A stretch of 64,000 bases of DNA from an uncultured Eubacteriales bacterium (GCA_948527295.1 CAOSWK010000004.1:39996-103995), one strand, 5' to 3'. Positions 8,692-18,791 are shown, numbered from the stretch's first letter. Translations and numbers: made by a program. Notes: generated from the sequence alone by a model not told the origin.

Positions 8692-11600
8692 TTAAAAAAA
8701 GCTCAGCTGGCTTGATTTTGGGATCCCTTTAAGCATCCCGATTTCATCCATAAGCTCGACAATAGTCTTAGAAGCGCCCGATCGCGTTGAGATTTCGTCC
8801 ACAGAAATATATCTGCCGCCATTTCGAGCATTTTGCAATCCCTTAGCAACATTTTCGCCAACTCCCGGCAAAGAAGAAAACGGCAGCCGAATTTTGCCAT
8901 CCTCCACCAAAAATTTATAAGCGTCCGATTTATATAAGTCAATCGGCAAAACCTCGATTCCGCGCTCAAACATCTCGTTCACAATCTGCAAAGTCGCAAA
9001 AGCAGCGGCCTCCTTCACAGTGGCCTCATTCCCCTTGGCCTTAATGTCCTTCATCTGCTGCTTAACCGCCTCCTTGCCCTTCATCACAAGCACACCGTCC
9101 AAGTCTTCGCTTCGCACGGTAAAGTAAGCCGCATAGTACTCAATAGGCCGATAAACCTTGTACCAGCCGAGCCTCAAGGTAGAAATCATATAAGCCGTAG
9201 CGTGGGCCTTCGGGAACATATACTTAATCTTCATGCAGGAGTCAATGTACCAGTCCGGAACGCCGTGCTTCTTCATCTCAGCAATATGTTCCGGCGTCAA
9301 AAGCTTCCTAGCCTTGCCCTTTCGCACAATCTCCATAATCTTAAACGCCATCTTTGGCTCCAAGCCCTTCTGCAAGAGGTACGTCATGATGCTATCTCGC
9401 GTTCCAATAACCTCCGAAATCGTGCAAATTTTACTTTTTATAAGGTCCCGCGCGTTGCCGATCCAAACGTCCGTCCCGTGAGAAAGCCCCGAAATCTGCA
9501 ATAAATCCGAAAACGTCTTGGGCTGAGCTTCAATCATCATCTGCCTCACAAAGCTAGTGCCAACCTCAGGCAAAGAAAATGTCCCCGTCTGAGAGTCAAT
9601 AGCCTCCGGCGCAACGCCCAAAGCCTCGGTAGACGTAAACAGCGACATCACCTTCGGGTCACTCATAGAAACATCCATAACCGAAATTCCAGTGTAGTCC
9701 TCCAAATAGCGGTATATCGAGGGCACATCATGGCCCAGCTCGTCCAGCTTGCAAATAGTGTCGTGTATAGAGTGAAAATCGAAGTGCGTAGTGATGTTAT
9801 CCGACTTCTGGTCATTTGCCGGCCGTTGTACCGGGCAAAAATCGTAAATCTCCATCCCCTTGGGCACAACAACCATCCCGCCCGGGTGCTGCCCCGTAGT
9901 CCGCTTTATCCCCGTGCAGCCGTTTGCCAATCGAGCTTCCTCTGCCTTATGCAGAATCTTCCCTTTTTGCTCCGCGTATTTTTTCACAAAACCAATTCCG
10001 GTTTTCTCGGCAATAGTCGCAATCGTACCGGCCTTAAAGACGTTATCCTTCCCAAACAAAGTCTCCGTGTAGCGGTGAGCCTCGCTTTGGTACTCGCCCG
10101 AAAAATTAAGGTCGATATCCGGCGTCTTGTCGCCATCAAAGCCCAAAAAAGTCTCAAAAGGAATATTGTGCCCGTCGCGATTATAGCTCGTCCCACATTT
10201 AGGGCAATTTTTCTCGGGCAAATCAAACCCCGAGCCATAGCTGCCGTCGGTAATAAACTCGCTATTCTTGCAGTGAGGGCAGACATAATGCGGAAACAAC
10301 GGGTTAACCTCCGAGATCCCCGACATAGTGGCAACAAAGGAGGATCCCACCGAGCCTCTCGACCCAACCAGGTAGCCGTGTGCCTCGGAATTTGCCACCA
10401 ATTTCTGCGCCGTCATATAAAGCACCGAAAATCCGTGCTTAGTAATGGACGAAAGTTCTCGCTCCAAGCGCTCCTGCACTATCGACGGCAAAGGGTCGCC
10501 ATAAATGGCCTTGGTCCGCTCCCAGGTAATCTCAACAAGCTCCTTCTCGGCCCCCTCTATAACCGGATGAAAAACTCCCGGCGGAATCGGGCTAACTTCG
10601 TCAATCATCGCAGCGATTTTGTTCGTGTTTTCAACCACGATTTCGTACGCTTTTTCTCGGCCTAAATAAGAGAACTCCTCCAGCATCTCGTCCGTAGTCT
10701 TCAAATAAAGCGGCGCCTGATTCTCCGCATCTTCATAGTCCTGCCCCGCCATCAAAACCGCTCTGTACTGCGAATCATGCGGGTCCAAGAAATGCACGTC
10801 ACAAGTGGCAACCACCGGGATCCCAAGCTCATCGCCCAAATCAACAATCGCCTTATTAAACGCGCGCAGCTCGTCTTCATCCTTAGCAAATCCGCTTCGA
10901 ACCAAAAAATTATTATTGCCAACCGGCTGCACTTCCAAGTAATCGTAGAATTTCGCAATTTCGCAAAGCCACTCATGGTTTTCTTTTGCAACAACAGCCC
11001 TAAAAAGCTCACCAGCCTCGCAGGCACTGCCGATAATCAACCCGTCCCTGTGCTTCACAAGCTCGCTTTTCGGAATACGAGGCTTTCTGTAAAAATAGTC
11101 CAGGTGCGACTTCGATATAAGCCGGTAGAGGTTCTTAAGGCCGGCGGCATTCCTAGCCAAAATAACCTGGTGATAATATTTAAGCTTTTTCATGTCGCCA
11201 TCGAAGTCGGAGGCCAGATCGTCGATAAAATAAGCCTCCACGCCGTAGATTATCTTAATCTCTCCACCATTCTTCTTAATTTTACTAGCAGCATTCATCG
11301 CATCCGGAAAAGACTGTGCAACCCCATGGTCAGTTATAGCAACGGCGCTGTGCCCCCAATCATGCGCGCGGGCAATCAAGGCCTCAACCGGAGTAACGCC
11401 GTCCATAGCAGACATATTCGTGTGCAAATGCAATTCTACCCGCTTTTTCGCCGCGCTGTCAACAATCTTAACCTTTTCCACAAAGCAAATGCCCTTTGGC
11501 CGCACGGTTATCTCTCTGTCGTATTTGTCATAAGTGACATCGCCCCGAACCAGCAGCGTGCTGCCCTTTGCAATTTTATCGTAAAGCTTCCATTTTTCTT

Positions 11601-12477
11601 TATCCGCAATTATCTTTAAAGAGATCGACCCCGTATAGTCGGTAATATTGATCGCATAGATCTTTTTCAGGCCATCCTTCGTCAAGTGCTCATCGACAGA
11701 AAAAACGTCACCCCAAATAGTAACATTGCCGATGTCCGGCGTAATGTCCGCAATCTTCATGGGCTTGCCCTTTATGGTGCTGCCCAAAATCGGCACCGCC
11801 GTTTTTAAATTAACACTCGGGTACAAATTTTCGCCCTTTCTAACCGAGATCACCTCGGCAACATCTGCGCCCGGATTTTTTTTCTTCTCGCCCATGTTGG
11901 ACTCATAAACTTCTATTTTTTCAATAACACGTTCTCGTTTTTCTTTTTCCAAAAGAGCGCAGTGCTTTTCAATATGTCGAGGAATCGCGTCGCCATTGGT
12001 CGACGAAAAAGCTTCCTCAAAAGAAATATTCAAGCTCAGGCCAAATTCTTTTTTTATTAAGTCGTGCAAAATTTTATCAAACTTTTTGTCTACAAGAATC
12101 TTCTTGCCGCCATACACCAGCAAAATCGTCAAATTCTCGCCGTCCAGCTTAGCAGTAGAGTCCTTCAAAATCCCGCCAAGGCTCTTAGTCTCTTTAGTAA
12201 CCCGCAAAATCAAGTCGCGGTAGCACTTGGCAGAAAAGCTATCCTTCGGGAACGACGGCCGAATATCAACCCGGCACAAGTTCAAACTCGAGCGCTGCAG
12301 GGTGTCTTCAATATTAAAAAGAATCTGACACTCCACCATCATAAAAAAATCCACGTTTATCACAAGCGTCCTGTTTTCCACATCTATGTTTATAGAACGC
12401 ACGTTCCCGCTCAAAACGTCGGTCGAAATCAGACTTTTGTCTATGTATTTTCCCAGAAAATCTCCAAAAGCACTCAA
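8692..12477 (-). CDS. polC: DNA polymerase III PolC, lacking the proofreading exonuclease domain
   Basis: 1261 residues from a TTG start with GAGAGGG upstream. In order: N-terminal domain (1-200), OB fold (about 248-330, NVTIWGDVFSVDEHL), PHP domain (from VELHLHTNMSAMDG, 347-360), zinc-binding CPHC/CPKC pair, polymerase core with the acidic motif PDIDLNFSGEY, and the C-terminal helix-hairpin-helix region. In well-known PolCs a DEDD 3'-5' exonuclease of about 170 residues is inserted in the PHP domain. Here YGVEAYFIDD (411-420) is followed after only 13 residues by YYHQVILARNAAGLKNL, so the exonuclease, with its DxETTG motif, is absent. It is the last gene of the ispG-side block, 17 bases after ispG. 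The replicase function itself looks intact. Confidence 0.95.
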   Translation of the reverse strand: MSAFGDFLGKYIDKSLISTDVLSGNVRSINIDVENRTLVINVDFFMMVECQILFNIEDTLQRSSLNLCRVDIRPSFPKDSFSAKCYRDLILRVTKETKSLGGILKDSTAKLDGENLTILLVYGGKKILVDKKFDKILHDLIKKEFGLSLNISFEEAFSSTNGDAIPRHIEKHCALLEKEKRERVIEKIEVYESNMGEKKKNPGADVAEVISVRKGENLYPSVNLKTAVPILGSTIKGKPMKIADITPDIGNVTIWGDVFSVDEHLTKDGLKKIYAINITDYTGSISLKIIADKEKWKLYDKIAKGSTLLVRGDVTYDKYDREITVRPKGICFVEKVKIVDSAAKKRVELHLHTNMSAMDGVTPVEALIARAHDWGHSAVAITDHGVAQSFPDAMNAASKIKKNGGEIKIIYGVEAYFIDDLASDFDGDMKKLKYYHQVILARNAAGLKNLYRLISKSHLDYFYRKPRIPKSELVKHRDGLIIGSACEAGELFRAVVAKENHEWLCEIAKFYDYLEVQPVGNNNFLVRSGFAKDEDELRAFNKAIVDLGDELGIPVVATCDVHFLDPHDSQYRAVLMAGQDYEDAENQAPLYLKTTDEMLEEFSYLGREKAYEIVVENTNKIAAMIDEVSPIPPGVFHPVIEGAEKELVEITWERTKAIYGDPLPSIVQERLERELSSITKHGFSVLYMTAQKLVANSEAHGYLVGSRGSVGSSFVATMSGISEVNPLFPHYVCPHCKNSEFITDGSYGSGFDLPEKNCPKCGTSYNRDGHNIPFETFLGFDGDKTPDIDLNFSGEYQSEAHRYTETLFGKDNVFKAGTIATIAEKTGIGFVKKYAEQKGKILHKAEEARLANGCTGIKRTTGQHPGGMVVVPKGMEIYDFCPVQRPANDQKSDNITTHFDFHSIHDTICKLDELGHDVPSIYRYLEDYTGISVMDVSMSDPKVMSLFTSTEALGVAPEAIDSQTGTFSLPEVGTSFVRQMMIEAQPKTFSDLLQISGLSHGTDVWIGNARDLIKSKICTISEVIGTRDSIMTYLLQKGLEPKMAFKIMEIVRKGKARKLLTPEHIAEMKKHGVPDWYIDSCMKIKYMFPKAHATAYMISTLRLGWYKVYRPIEYYAAYFTVRSEDLDGVLVMKGKEAVKQQMKDIKAKGNEATVKEAAAFATLQIVNEMFERGIEVLPIDLYKSDAYKFLVEDGKIRLPFSSLPGVGENVAKGLQNARNGGRYISVDEISTRSGASKTIVELMDEIGMLKGIPKSSQLSFF

Positions 12478-12494
12478 CGCAAAACCCTCTCAAC

Positions 12495-13541
12495 TCACAA
12501 ACTTTCTATTTCCCGCATCAATTCTGCCACGATCTCTTCTTCCTTTACCTTGCGGACAACCTCACCCTTTTTGAAGATCAGCCCAATTCCGTCTCCGCCA
12601 GCCACGCCAATATCTGCAGCAGAAGCCTCGCCCGGTCCATTAACCGCGCACCCCATCACCGCGACTTTGATGTTTTTTTTGCAGCCTTTAAGTCTTGCCT
12701 CAACCTCATTCGCTAGCTTTATAATATCGATCCGCGTCCTGCCGCAAGTCGGGCAAGAGATTACCTCCACCCCGCCGTGACCCAATCCGACAGCGTTCAA
12801 AATGTCGCGAGCCGCATAAATTTCTTCAACAGGATCCGCCGTCAAAGAAACTCGGATAGTATCGCCGATTCCGTCAAGCAAAAGGGATCCTATCCCCACC
12901 GCGGACTTTATAACGCCCGTTTTAAAGGTGCCAGACTCCGTCACGCCCAAATGCAGAGGATACTCACACCTGTTCGCAATAAGTCGATAAGCTTCAACCA
13001 TTGTCTTCACGTTCGACGACTTCAGCGACATCACAATATTATCAAAGTCAAATTTCTCAAGCAGCGAAGCGTGATAACAAGCGCTCTCGCACAAAGCCTC
13101 TGCCGTGGGAGCGCCGTGTTTCTTCAAAATACTCTTCTCAAGCGAGCCAGAATTAACCCCAATCCGGATGGGAACCTCGTGGCTTTGGCAAACATCTGCA
13201 ACCTGTTTAACCCGAGCTTCGTCGCCGATATTTCCGGGGTTAATCCTAATCTTATCCGCGCCCGCGGCCACAGATTCGACAGCCAGCCTATAGTCAAAAT
13301 GGATATCTGCAACCAGCGGGATGGCCACGTCGTTTTTTATGGCCGGAATCAACCTCACCGCCGCCATATCTGGAATCGCAATTCTTAATATGTCGCAACC
13401 GGCAACCTTTAGCCGCGCAGCCTCCTTAACGTGACTCTCAACGTCATAAGAGGGCACATTTAACATGGACTGAACCGCGATTCCCTCTTGCCCACCGATT
13501 CTTCTATCCCCGATTTTTACAACCTTAGCAACCCGCCTCAT
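12495..13541 (-). CDS. ispG: (E)-4-hydroxy-3-methylbut-2-enyl-diphosphate synthase
   Basis: 348 residues. Reduces MEcPP to HMBPP with a [4Fe-4S] cluster, the sixth step of the MEP isoprenoid pathway. The cluster cysteines are visible in ISCPTCGRTR (two Cys) and VMGCAVNGPGEA (third), and the TIM-barrel start VQSMLNVPSYDVE is typical. The start ATG lies immediately after the rseP stop with no gap, so the genes are translationally linked. Two MEP genes (dxr and ispG) lie in this block, with uppS using their product. Confidence 0.96.
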   Translation of the reverse strand: MRRVAKVVKIGDRRIGGQEGIAVQSMLNVPSYDVESHVKEAARLKVAGCDILRIAIPDMAAVRLIPAIKNDVAIPLVADIHFDYRLAVESVAAGADKIRINPGNIGDEARVKQVADVCQSHEVPIRIGVNSGSLEKSILKKHGAPTAEALCESACYHASLLEKFDFDNIVMSLKSSNVKTMVEAYRLIANRCEYPLHLGVTESGTFKTGVIKSAVGIGSLLLDGIGDTIRVSLTADPVEEIYAARDILNAVGLGHGGVEVISCPTCGRTRIDIIKLANEVEARLKGCKKNIKVAVMGCAVNGPGEASAADIGVAGGDGIGLIFKKGEVVRKVKEEEIVAELMREIESL

Positions 13542-14618
13542 TTAGCCAAATAGCCCTCTTCCCCACACCATCTTCAACACGTCGTTGATGGAGATAAACA
13601 GCATGAACAATATCAGCAGCACGAAGCCAACCGTGTGAATCAACCCTTCGTACTTAGGGCTTACAGGCTTGCCTTTTATTGCTTCTAAAATTAAGAACGC
13701 CAATCTTCCGCCATCCAGCGCTGGCAACGGCAGCAAGTTAAAGATTCCAAGGTTAAGCGACAGCACCATCAACATCCGAATGATATTGTTCAGCGCCGCC
13801 ACAAAATCCACCTCAAGGCCCTTTGCAGCTGCGTCCGAGATCACAGACACCATTCCAACAGGGCCCGAGACTTCATTCAAACTGATAGTCCCAGTAATCA
13901 AGCCAAAAAGCGTCGCATACACCATTTTAACATTAGAAAACATCTCTTTAAACGTCTGCGAAATCACGGTCAAAAAATTTTTTTCAATCGGATTCAAAAA
14001 GAAATCCCTAACAAGCACCGTTTTACCGCTCTCGTTCTCGCGCGTCGCAAGCTTCACATCGGTTAAAGTCAGCTTTTCGCCGTTTCTCTCCACAACAAAA
14101 GTAGCGTTAAAGTCGCTGTTTACAGCCAGCGCAAAGCCAATATCCGTATACGTCGAAACGCCGTACCCGTCTACCGAGAGGATTCTATCTCCAACCTGCA
14201 GGCCATATTGACTAGTCACCGCGTCGTCAGCAAAGCTCCCAATCGTCGTGGAGGCAAATTCAGAACGCTGCGTTAAAATTATAACCATAAAAACGAAAGC
14301 CAAAATGATGTTCATGATGGCGCCCGCCGCAACAACCAAAATCCGCTTATAAACGGACTTCTTCCCAAAAGCGTTAGCGTCGTCACTTTCGCCGTCTTCA
14401 CCCTCCATAGCACAATAGCCACCAATTGGAAACAGCCTCAGCGAATAAACCGTCTCGCCCTTTTGCTTTTTAAAAATTACCGGGCCCATTCCAATGGCAA
14501 ATTCATTAACCTTGATTCCAGCGTATCGCGCCGTCATAAAGTGGCCCAACTCGTGCACAAAAATGATAAGCGAGAACAGCAGCACAGAAATCACAATCAA
14601 CAAAAAACTGATAAACAT
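13542..14618 (-). CDS. rseP: Site-2 protease RseP (M50 family intramembrane metalloprotease)
   Basis: 358 residues. FVHELGHFMTARYAG carries the HExxH zinc site in the first membrane helix; a PDZ domain is seen at YGLQVGDRILSVDGYGV; LLPLPALDGGRL carries the LDG motif with the third ligand. It cleaves membrane-anchored anti-sigma factors or signal-peptide remnants within the membrane. Position between dxr and ispG is the common Firmicutes arrangement. Confidence 0.95.
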   Translation of the reverse strand: MFISFLLIVISVLLFSLIIFVHELGHFMTARYAGIKVNEFAIGMGPVIFKKQKGETVYSLRLFPIGGYCAMEGEDGESDDANAFGKKSVYKRILVVAAGAIMNIILAFVFMVIILTQRSEFASTTIGSFADDAVTSQYGLQVGDRILSVDGYGVSTYTDIGFALAVNSDFNATFVVERNGEKLTLTDVKLATRENESGKTVLVRDFFLNPIEKNFLTVISQTFKEMFSNVKMVYATLFGLITGTISLNEVSGPVGMVSVISDAAAKGLEVDFVAALNNIIRMLMVLSLNLGIFNLLPLPALDGGRLAFLILEAIKGKPVSPKYEGLIHTVGFVLLILFMLFISINDVLKMVWGRGLFG

Positions 14619-14630
14619 AACCTCGTCTCC

Positions 14631-15782
14631 TTATTTTTTAAAATTTTTTATCACAAATTCTCTAGCCTCAGCGTCCGCGGCCAAAATGTCGTCTAAAGAA
14701 TTTGAATTTACAGCTTTAATACGATCCATCGCCTTTTGGACAATTTCAGTAATTTCCAAAAAAGAAATTTCCTCATTCAAAAACAGCCCAACAACCTCTT
14801 CATTGGCAGCGTTTATAATCGCAGGCATCGTTCCGCCAACCTTCAAAGCCGCCCTGCAAATGTCTACCCCCTTAAAAGTCTCATTGTCGGGCTTACAAAA
14901 AGAGAGCTTACCAACCTGCGCCAAATCAAGCCTCTCCACAATCGAAGGCACACGCTTGGGGTAAGTAAGCGCATATTGAATCGGGATTCCCATGTCCGGC
15001 ACGCCCATCTGCGCAATGACCGAGTTATCGCAAAACTCCACCATAGAATGGACGATGCTCTCCCTATGGATTAGCACGTCTATGTCATCGGCCAAAACAT
15101 CAAAAAGCCAGACCGCTTCAATCACCTCAAAACCCTTATTCATCATGGTTGCCGAATCGACGGTAATCTTGCTGCCCATACTCCAATTCGGGTGCTTCAG
15201 CGCGTCCCGCTTCGTCACTTCTCTGAGCTCATCTATATTCTTGCCAAAAAACGGGCCACCAGAAGCCGTCAAAATCAGTTTCTTTAAGCTTTTTTTATCA
15301 TGGCACCCTTGCAAACATTGAAAAATCGCAGAATGTTCGCTGTCCACCGGCAAGATCTTTATTCTGGCCGCTCTGGCTCGCTCCATAACCAGTGAGCCGC
15401 CCACCACCAAGGTCTCTTTGTTGGCAAGAGCAATGTCCCTCCCGGCGTCAATAGCGCACAGCGTCGGCCTCAAGCCAACCATGCCAGACACAGAATTTAA
15501 AACCATCTCAACGCCGTCCATAGCAGCAACTTCGCATAATCCGTCCATTCCAAATAGGACTTCTACATCCAGGTCCGCAACGTTTTCCTTTAATCTCTTT
15601 GCAGCATTTTCGTCAAAAACGGCAACCTTTTTCGGTTTAAATTCTCGAATCTGCTCTTCTAAGTGCGAGACATTGCTAAAAACCGCAAGTCCGGCAACAT
15701 CTATGATCAGATTTTTAGCGATCCCCAACGCCTTTGCTCCAATGGATCCCGTTGAGCCCAGCACCGAAATCGTCTTTACCAT
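14631..15782 (-). CDS. dxr: 1-deoxy-D-xylulose 5-phosphate reductoisomerase
   Basis: 383 residues. NADPH-binding GSTGSIGAKAL at the N-terminus, substrate/metal motifs PVDSEHSAIFQ and KITVDSATMMNKGFEVIEA, and the C-terminal helical domain are present. It converts DXP to MEP, the committed step of the MEP pathway. ATG at 15782 directly; it sits 36 bases after cdsA and 12 bases before rseP. Confidence 0.96.
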   Translation of the reverse strand: MVKTISVLGSTGSIGAKALGIAKNLIIDVAGLAVFSNVSHLEEQIREFKPKKVAVFDENAAKRLKENVADLDVEVLFGMDGLCEVAAMDGVEMVLNSVSGMVGLRPTLCAIDAGRDIALANKETLVVGGSLVMERARAARIKILPVDSEHSAIFQCLQGCHDKKSLKKLILTASGGPFFGKNIDELREVTKRDALKHPNWSMGSKITVDSATMMNKGFEVIEAVWLFDVLADDIDVLIHRESIVHSMVEFCDNSVIAQMGVPDMGIPIQYALTYPKRVPSIVERLDLAQVGKLSFCKPDNETFKGVDICRAALKVGGTMPAIINAANEEVVGLFLNEEISFLEITEIVQKAMDRIKAVNSNSLDDILAADAEAREFVIKNFKK

Positions 15783-15818
15783 AAGCTCATCGCCTCCTTT
15801 CCAGCGCCTTCGCTCATA

Positions 15819-16643
15819 TTACACTTTCACGATGTTAAAACAATTCACCATAAAATACACAAACGGCGCCACAAAAATCACGCTATCAAACCGATCCAAA
15901 ACCCCGCCATGGCCAGGAATTATGTTGCCAAAGTCCTTTGCGTGGCAACCCCGCTTTATTGCAGAAAAAGCCAAGTCCCCCACAATAGAGATCAGCGCGC
16001 CAGCCAAGGAAATCGGAATTATATAATGAAAATTCACCCGCACGCCGGCGTCGAACATGAACCGCTCAAAAAAAAAGCAAATAGCAACGCTGACGGCCAA
16101 AGAAAAAGTAACCCCACCAAAAACGCCCTCGACCGTCTTCTTCGGGCTAATGCTCGGGCAAAGCTTATTCCTGCCAAAAAAAGTACCCCAAAAATACGCA
16201 CCTATATCCGTCATCCAAGAGATGCAAAGCGCATACAGCACATAAAAACTGCCAAACTCGCCGCCAAAATCGCGCAGTTTAACAATAAAATTCAAAGATA
16301 AGGTAATCAGCAAAACCATGCTGTATATTGCGGCAATGTCCTTAAAGTTAAGTTCCGTCGCCAAAAGCAACACCACGCCAAACATAAAAAAAGAATACGC
16401 AAGCCACGCGCCTTGCCACACCAGGCCATTGCCCAATACAGGCAGCAGCGCCGAAAAAACCAAGCTCGGAGCCACAGCAACAGCGGTTTTGCGAAGATTC
16501 ATAACCGAAAACACCTCATAGCTAGCCAAAGCGCAGACAGCCGAAACGGCGCAGTTTAGCAAAAACGGCATTGTGCCGTTAAAAATAAGGACGATTACAA
16601 CGATCATTCCACCTAAAAGCCCGGAAATTGTTCTAATTACCAC
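15819..16643 (-). CDS. cdsA: Phosphatidate cytidylyltransferase
   Basis: 274 residues with about eight hydrophobic segments and the C-terminal CDP-alcohol signature (SIVGDLAFSAIKRGCHAKDF followed by PGHGGVLDRFDS). It makes CDP-diacylglycerol from phosphatidate and CTP at the membrane for phospholipid synthesis. Two bases separate it from uppS. Confidence 0.95.
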   Translation of the reverse strand: MVIRTISGLLGGMIVVIVLIFNGTMPFLLNCAVSAVCALASYEVFSVMNLRKTAVAVAPSLVFSALLPVLGNGLVWQGAWLAYSFFMFGVVLLLATELNFKDIAAIYSMVLLITLSLNFIVKLRDFGGEFGSFYVLYALCISWMTDIGAYFWGTFFGRNKLCPSISPKKTVEGVFGGVTFSLAVSVAICFFFERFMFDAGVRVNFHYIIPISLAGALISIVGDLAFSAIKRGCHAKDFGNIIPGHGGVLDRFDSVIFVAPFVYFMVNCFNIVKV

Positions 16644-16645
16644 TC

Positions 16646-17386
16646 TTACACCCCTCCAAACCGCCGATTTCTCGCTGCGTATTCAGCGATGGCCAAGTCC
16701 AAATCCTTCTCCGAAAAGTCCGGCCACAAGACATTCATAAACACAAACTCCGTGTAAGCACTCTGCCACAGCAAAAAGTTCGACAAACGCTTCTCTCCGC
16801 TTGGGCGAATAATCAAATCAGGATCCGGTTGCCCCGCCGTATAGAGCTTATTGGCAAAAACTTTTTCATCAATGGCGTCAACACTAAATTTGCCATCTTT
16901 TACATCCGAAGCAATCGCCTTAGCCGCCCGAATAATCTCACTTCTCCCGCCATAGTTCATCGCAACATTAAGCACCATGCCGGTTTTGCTCTGCGAAGCC
17001 TGCTCAATATCCGCAATGAGCCTTTGCAAATTGGGAGAAAACGCACTCTTGTCGCCCAAAAAGACGACCCTTATATTTCTCTGCTCAAAATCCTTTAAAG
17101 CATCATTCAAATATTGCTCAAAAAGGCCCATCAAAAAAGTCACTTCTGCAGCCGGACGCTTCCAGTTTTCGGTAGAGAAAGCGTAAACCGTCAAGTGCTT
17201 TACCCCAATTTTGCTGCAATATCGCACAATTTTCTTAAAAGTCTCGGCCCCAGCGCTATGCCCTGCCGATCGCGGCAAACCACGTTTTTTAGCCCATCTG
17301 CCGTTGCCATCCATAATGATGCCAATGTGCGCCGGAACTTGCTTTACAGGCACCGAGCCGCATTTTTGCTTTTTAAGCCAATTCAT
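16646..17386 (-). CDS. uppS: Undecaprenyl diphosphate synthase (cis-prenyltransferase)
   Basis: 246 residues from ATG at 17386, chosen for the GGGGA upstream; in-frame starts at 17392 and 17419 exist. The substrate-binding motif HIGIIMDGNGRWAKKRG is intact, with the catalytic Asp, and VYAFSTENWKR and IRPSGEKRLSNFLLWQSAY follow. It builds the C55 lipid carrier for cell-wall synthesis from IPP and FPP. Confidence 0.95.
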   Translation of the reverse strand: MNWLKKQKCGSVPVKQVPAHIGIIMDGNGRWAKKRGLPRSAGHSAGAETFKKIVRYCSKIGVKHLTVYAFSTENWKRPAAEVTFLMGLFEQYLNDALKDFEQRNIRVVFLGDKSAFSPNLQRLIADIEQASQSKTGMVLNVAMNYGGRSEIIRAAKAIASDVKDGKFSVDAIDEKVFANKLYTAGQPDPDLIIRPSGEKRLSNFLLWQSAYTEFVFMNVLWPDFSEKDLDLAIAEYAARNRRFGGV

Positions 17387-17435
17387 AACCATCCCCGATA
17401 TCACGCCAATCTGGTTCAAAAATAAACAATCAACG

Positions 17436-17990
17436 TCAAATTGCCATTATTTCTTTTTGCTTTTCATCCGACAAATCGTCAATTTTCTTGCAAAAACTAT
17501 CGGTCAAATCCTGAACTTTTTTCTCGGCCTGCTTTAAGTCGTCCTCCGTAATTTCGGAATCCTTCTTCATCTTTTTTAACTTATCAATCGCATCGCGGCG
17601 GACTCCGCGCACAGAAACTTTAGAGTCCTCGCCCATCTTAGCAATATCCTTAACAATCTCGCGGCGTCGGTCTTCCGTAAGAGCCGGAAAAATAATCCGC
17701 AAACATTTGCCGTCATTCTGCGGGTTTATGCCTAAATCCGAAGTCAAAATCGCCTTTTCAATTTCCTTCAAAACAGACGCATCCCAAGGCTCAATGACCA
17801 AAGTCCGCGCCTCCACAACAGATACAGCCGCCAGCTGATTTATCGGCGTGGCCGCGCCGTAATAGTCAACCAAAATCTTGTCCAAAACAGCCGGGTTCGC
17901 CCGTCCCGCCCGAATCGCAATATACTCTTTCGAAAGCGCATTTAACGATCGTTTCATGCTTTCTTCTACTTCGTCAAAAATCTTATTCAC
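17436..17990 (-). CDS. frr: Ribosome recycling factor
   Basis: 184 residues, the normal RRF length. Coiled-coil arm and the family blocks IRAGRANPAVLDKILVDYYG, TPINQLAAVSV and SKVSVRGVRRDAIDKLKK are all present. With EF-G it splits the post-termination ribosome. It lies between pyrH and uppS as in most Firmicutes. Confidence 0.96.
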   Translation of the reverse strand: MNKIFDEVEESMKRSLNALSKEYIAIRAGRANPAVLDKILVDYYGAATPINQLAAVSVVEARTLVIEPWDASVLKEIEKAILTSDLGINPQNDGKCLRIIFPALTEDRRREIVKDIAKMGEDSKVSVRGVRRDAIDKLKKMKKDSEITEDDLKQAEKKVQDLTDSFCKKIDDLSDEKQKEIMAI

Positions 17991-18041
17991 AACAAAAACT
18001 CCCTTTATCCCCGATTTTAAGCCAACTTCAATACAAATTTT

Positions 18042-18746
18042 TCACTTAACGATAGTCCCAACCGGTTTCCCCACAATAGCATCATATATATTTTGCGGGT
18101 TCTCTATGCTAAAAACAAGCAGCGGAATGCCGTTTTCCTTGCACATAGAGGCCGCGGTGACGTCCACCACGCCCAAGCCCTTGCTCAACATCTCCGCATA
18201 GCTAAGCGACTCGTACCGAAGCGCGTCGCTGTTCCTCTTCGGGTCCTTATCATAAACGCCGTCAACCATCGTAGCCTTCAAAATAATGTCCGCACCAATC
18301 TCTGCCGCCCGTAGCGAAGCCGCTGTATCCGTTGAAAAAAACGGCAACCCCGTTCCGCAAGCAAATATAACCGCACGCCCTTTTTCCAAATACTCAACAG
18401 CCCGATCCTTTATGTACATTTCCGCAATTGGCAGCATATTCAGCGAAGTCAGAACTTGAGCTTCGACATTTAGACTCTTAAAAACCTCCGCAAGTCCCAA
18501 TGCATTAATCAAAGTCGCAAGCATTCCCATATGATCAGCCCTAGTCCTATCAAAGTTCTCGTTGCTTCGACCTCGCCAAAAGTTGCCTCCGCCCACAACA
18601 ATGCCAACCTGAACACCCAAGCCCAAGCCTTCTTTAATAGCTTTGCAAATTCCAGCAGCAACATCAAAATCAATGCCCTGCTTCTGCTCGCCAGCCAAAG
18701 CCTCTCCGCTCAATTTTAGCAAAACCCGTTTATATCTAGGCTGCAA
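18042..18746 (-). CDS. pyrH: UMP kinase
   Basis: 234 residues from a TTG start at 18746; AGAGGTGG lies six bases upstream and supports this unusual start. The amino-acid-kinase motifs KRVLLKLSGEALAG, VVGGGNFWRG, RADHMGMLATLINAL and FACGTGLPFFSTDTAASLRA are present. It makes UDP from UMP and ATP. The usual upstream rpsB-tsf pair is absent; instead an AT-rich secreted-protein locus lies there, and pyrH has its own promoter and heads the eight-gene leftward block. Confidence 0.96.
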   Translation of the reverse strand: MQPRYKRVLLKLSGEALAGEQKQGIDFDVAAGICKAIKEGLGLGVQVGIVVGGGNFWRGRSNENFDRTRADHMGMLATLINALGLAEVFKSLNVEAQVLTSLNMLPIAEMYIKDRAVEYLEKGRAVIFACGTGLPFFSTDTAASLRAAEIGADIILKATMVDGVYDKDPKRNSDALRYESLSYAEMLSKGLGVVDVTAASMCKENGIPLLVFSIENPQNIYDAIVGKPVGTIVK

Positions 18747-18791
18747 CGGTGACCACCTCTACATTCTATTCGCACCATGATTACAATTTCA

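Noticed and set aside
9730..10665. Long plus-strand open frames opposite polC (also 10777-11619)
   Set aside because: They are antisense to a conserved polymerase, have no ribosome site and encode basic low-complexity sequence typical of shadow frames.
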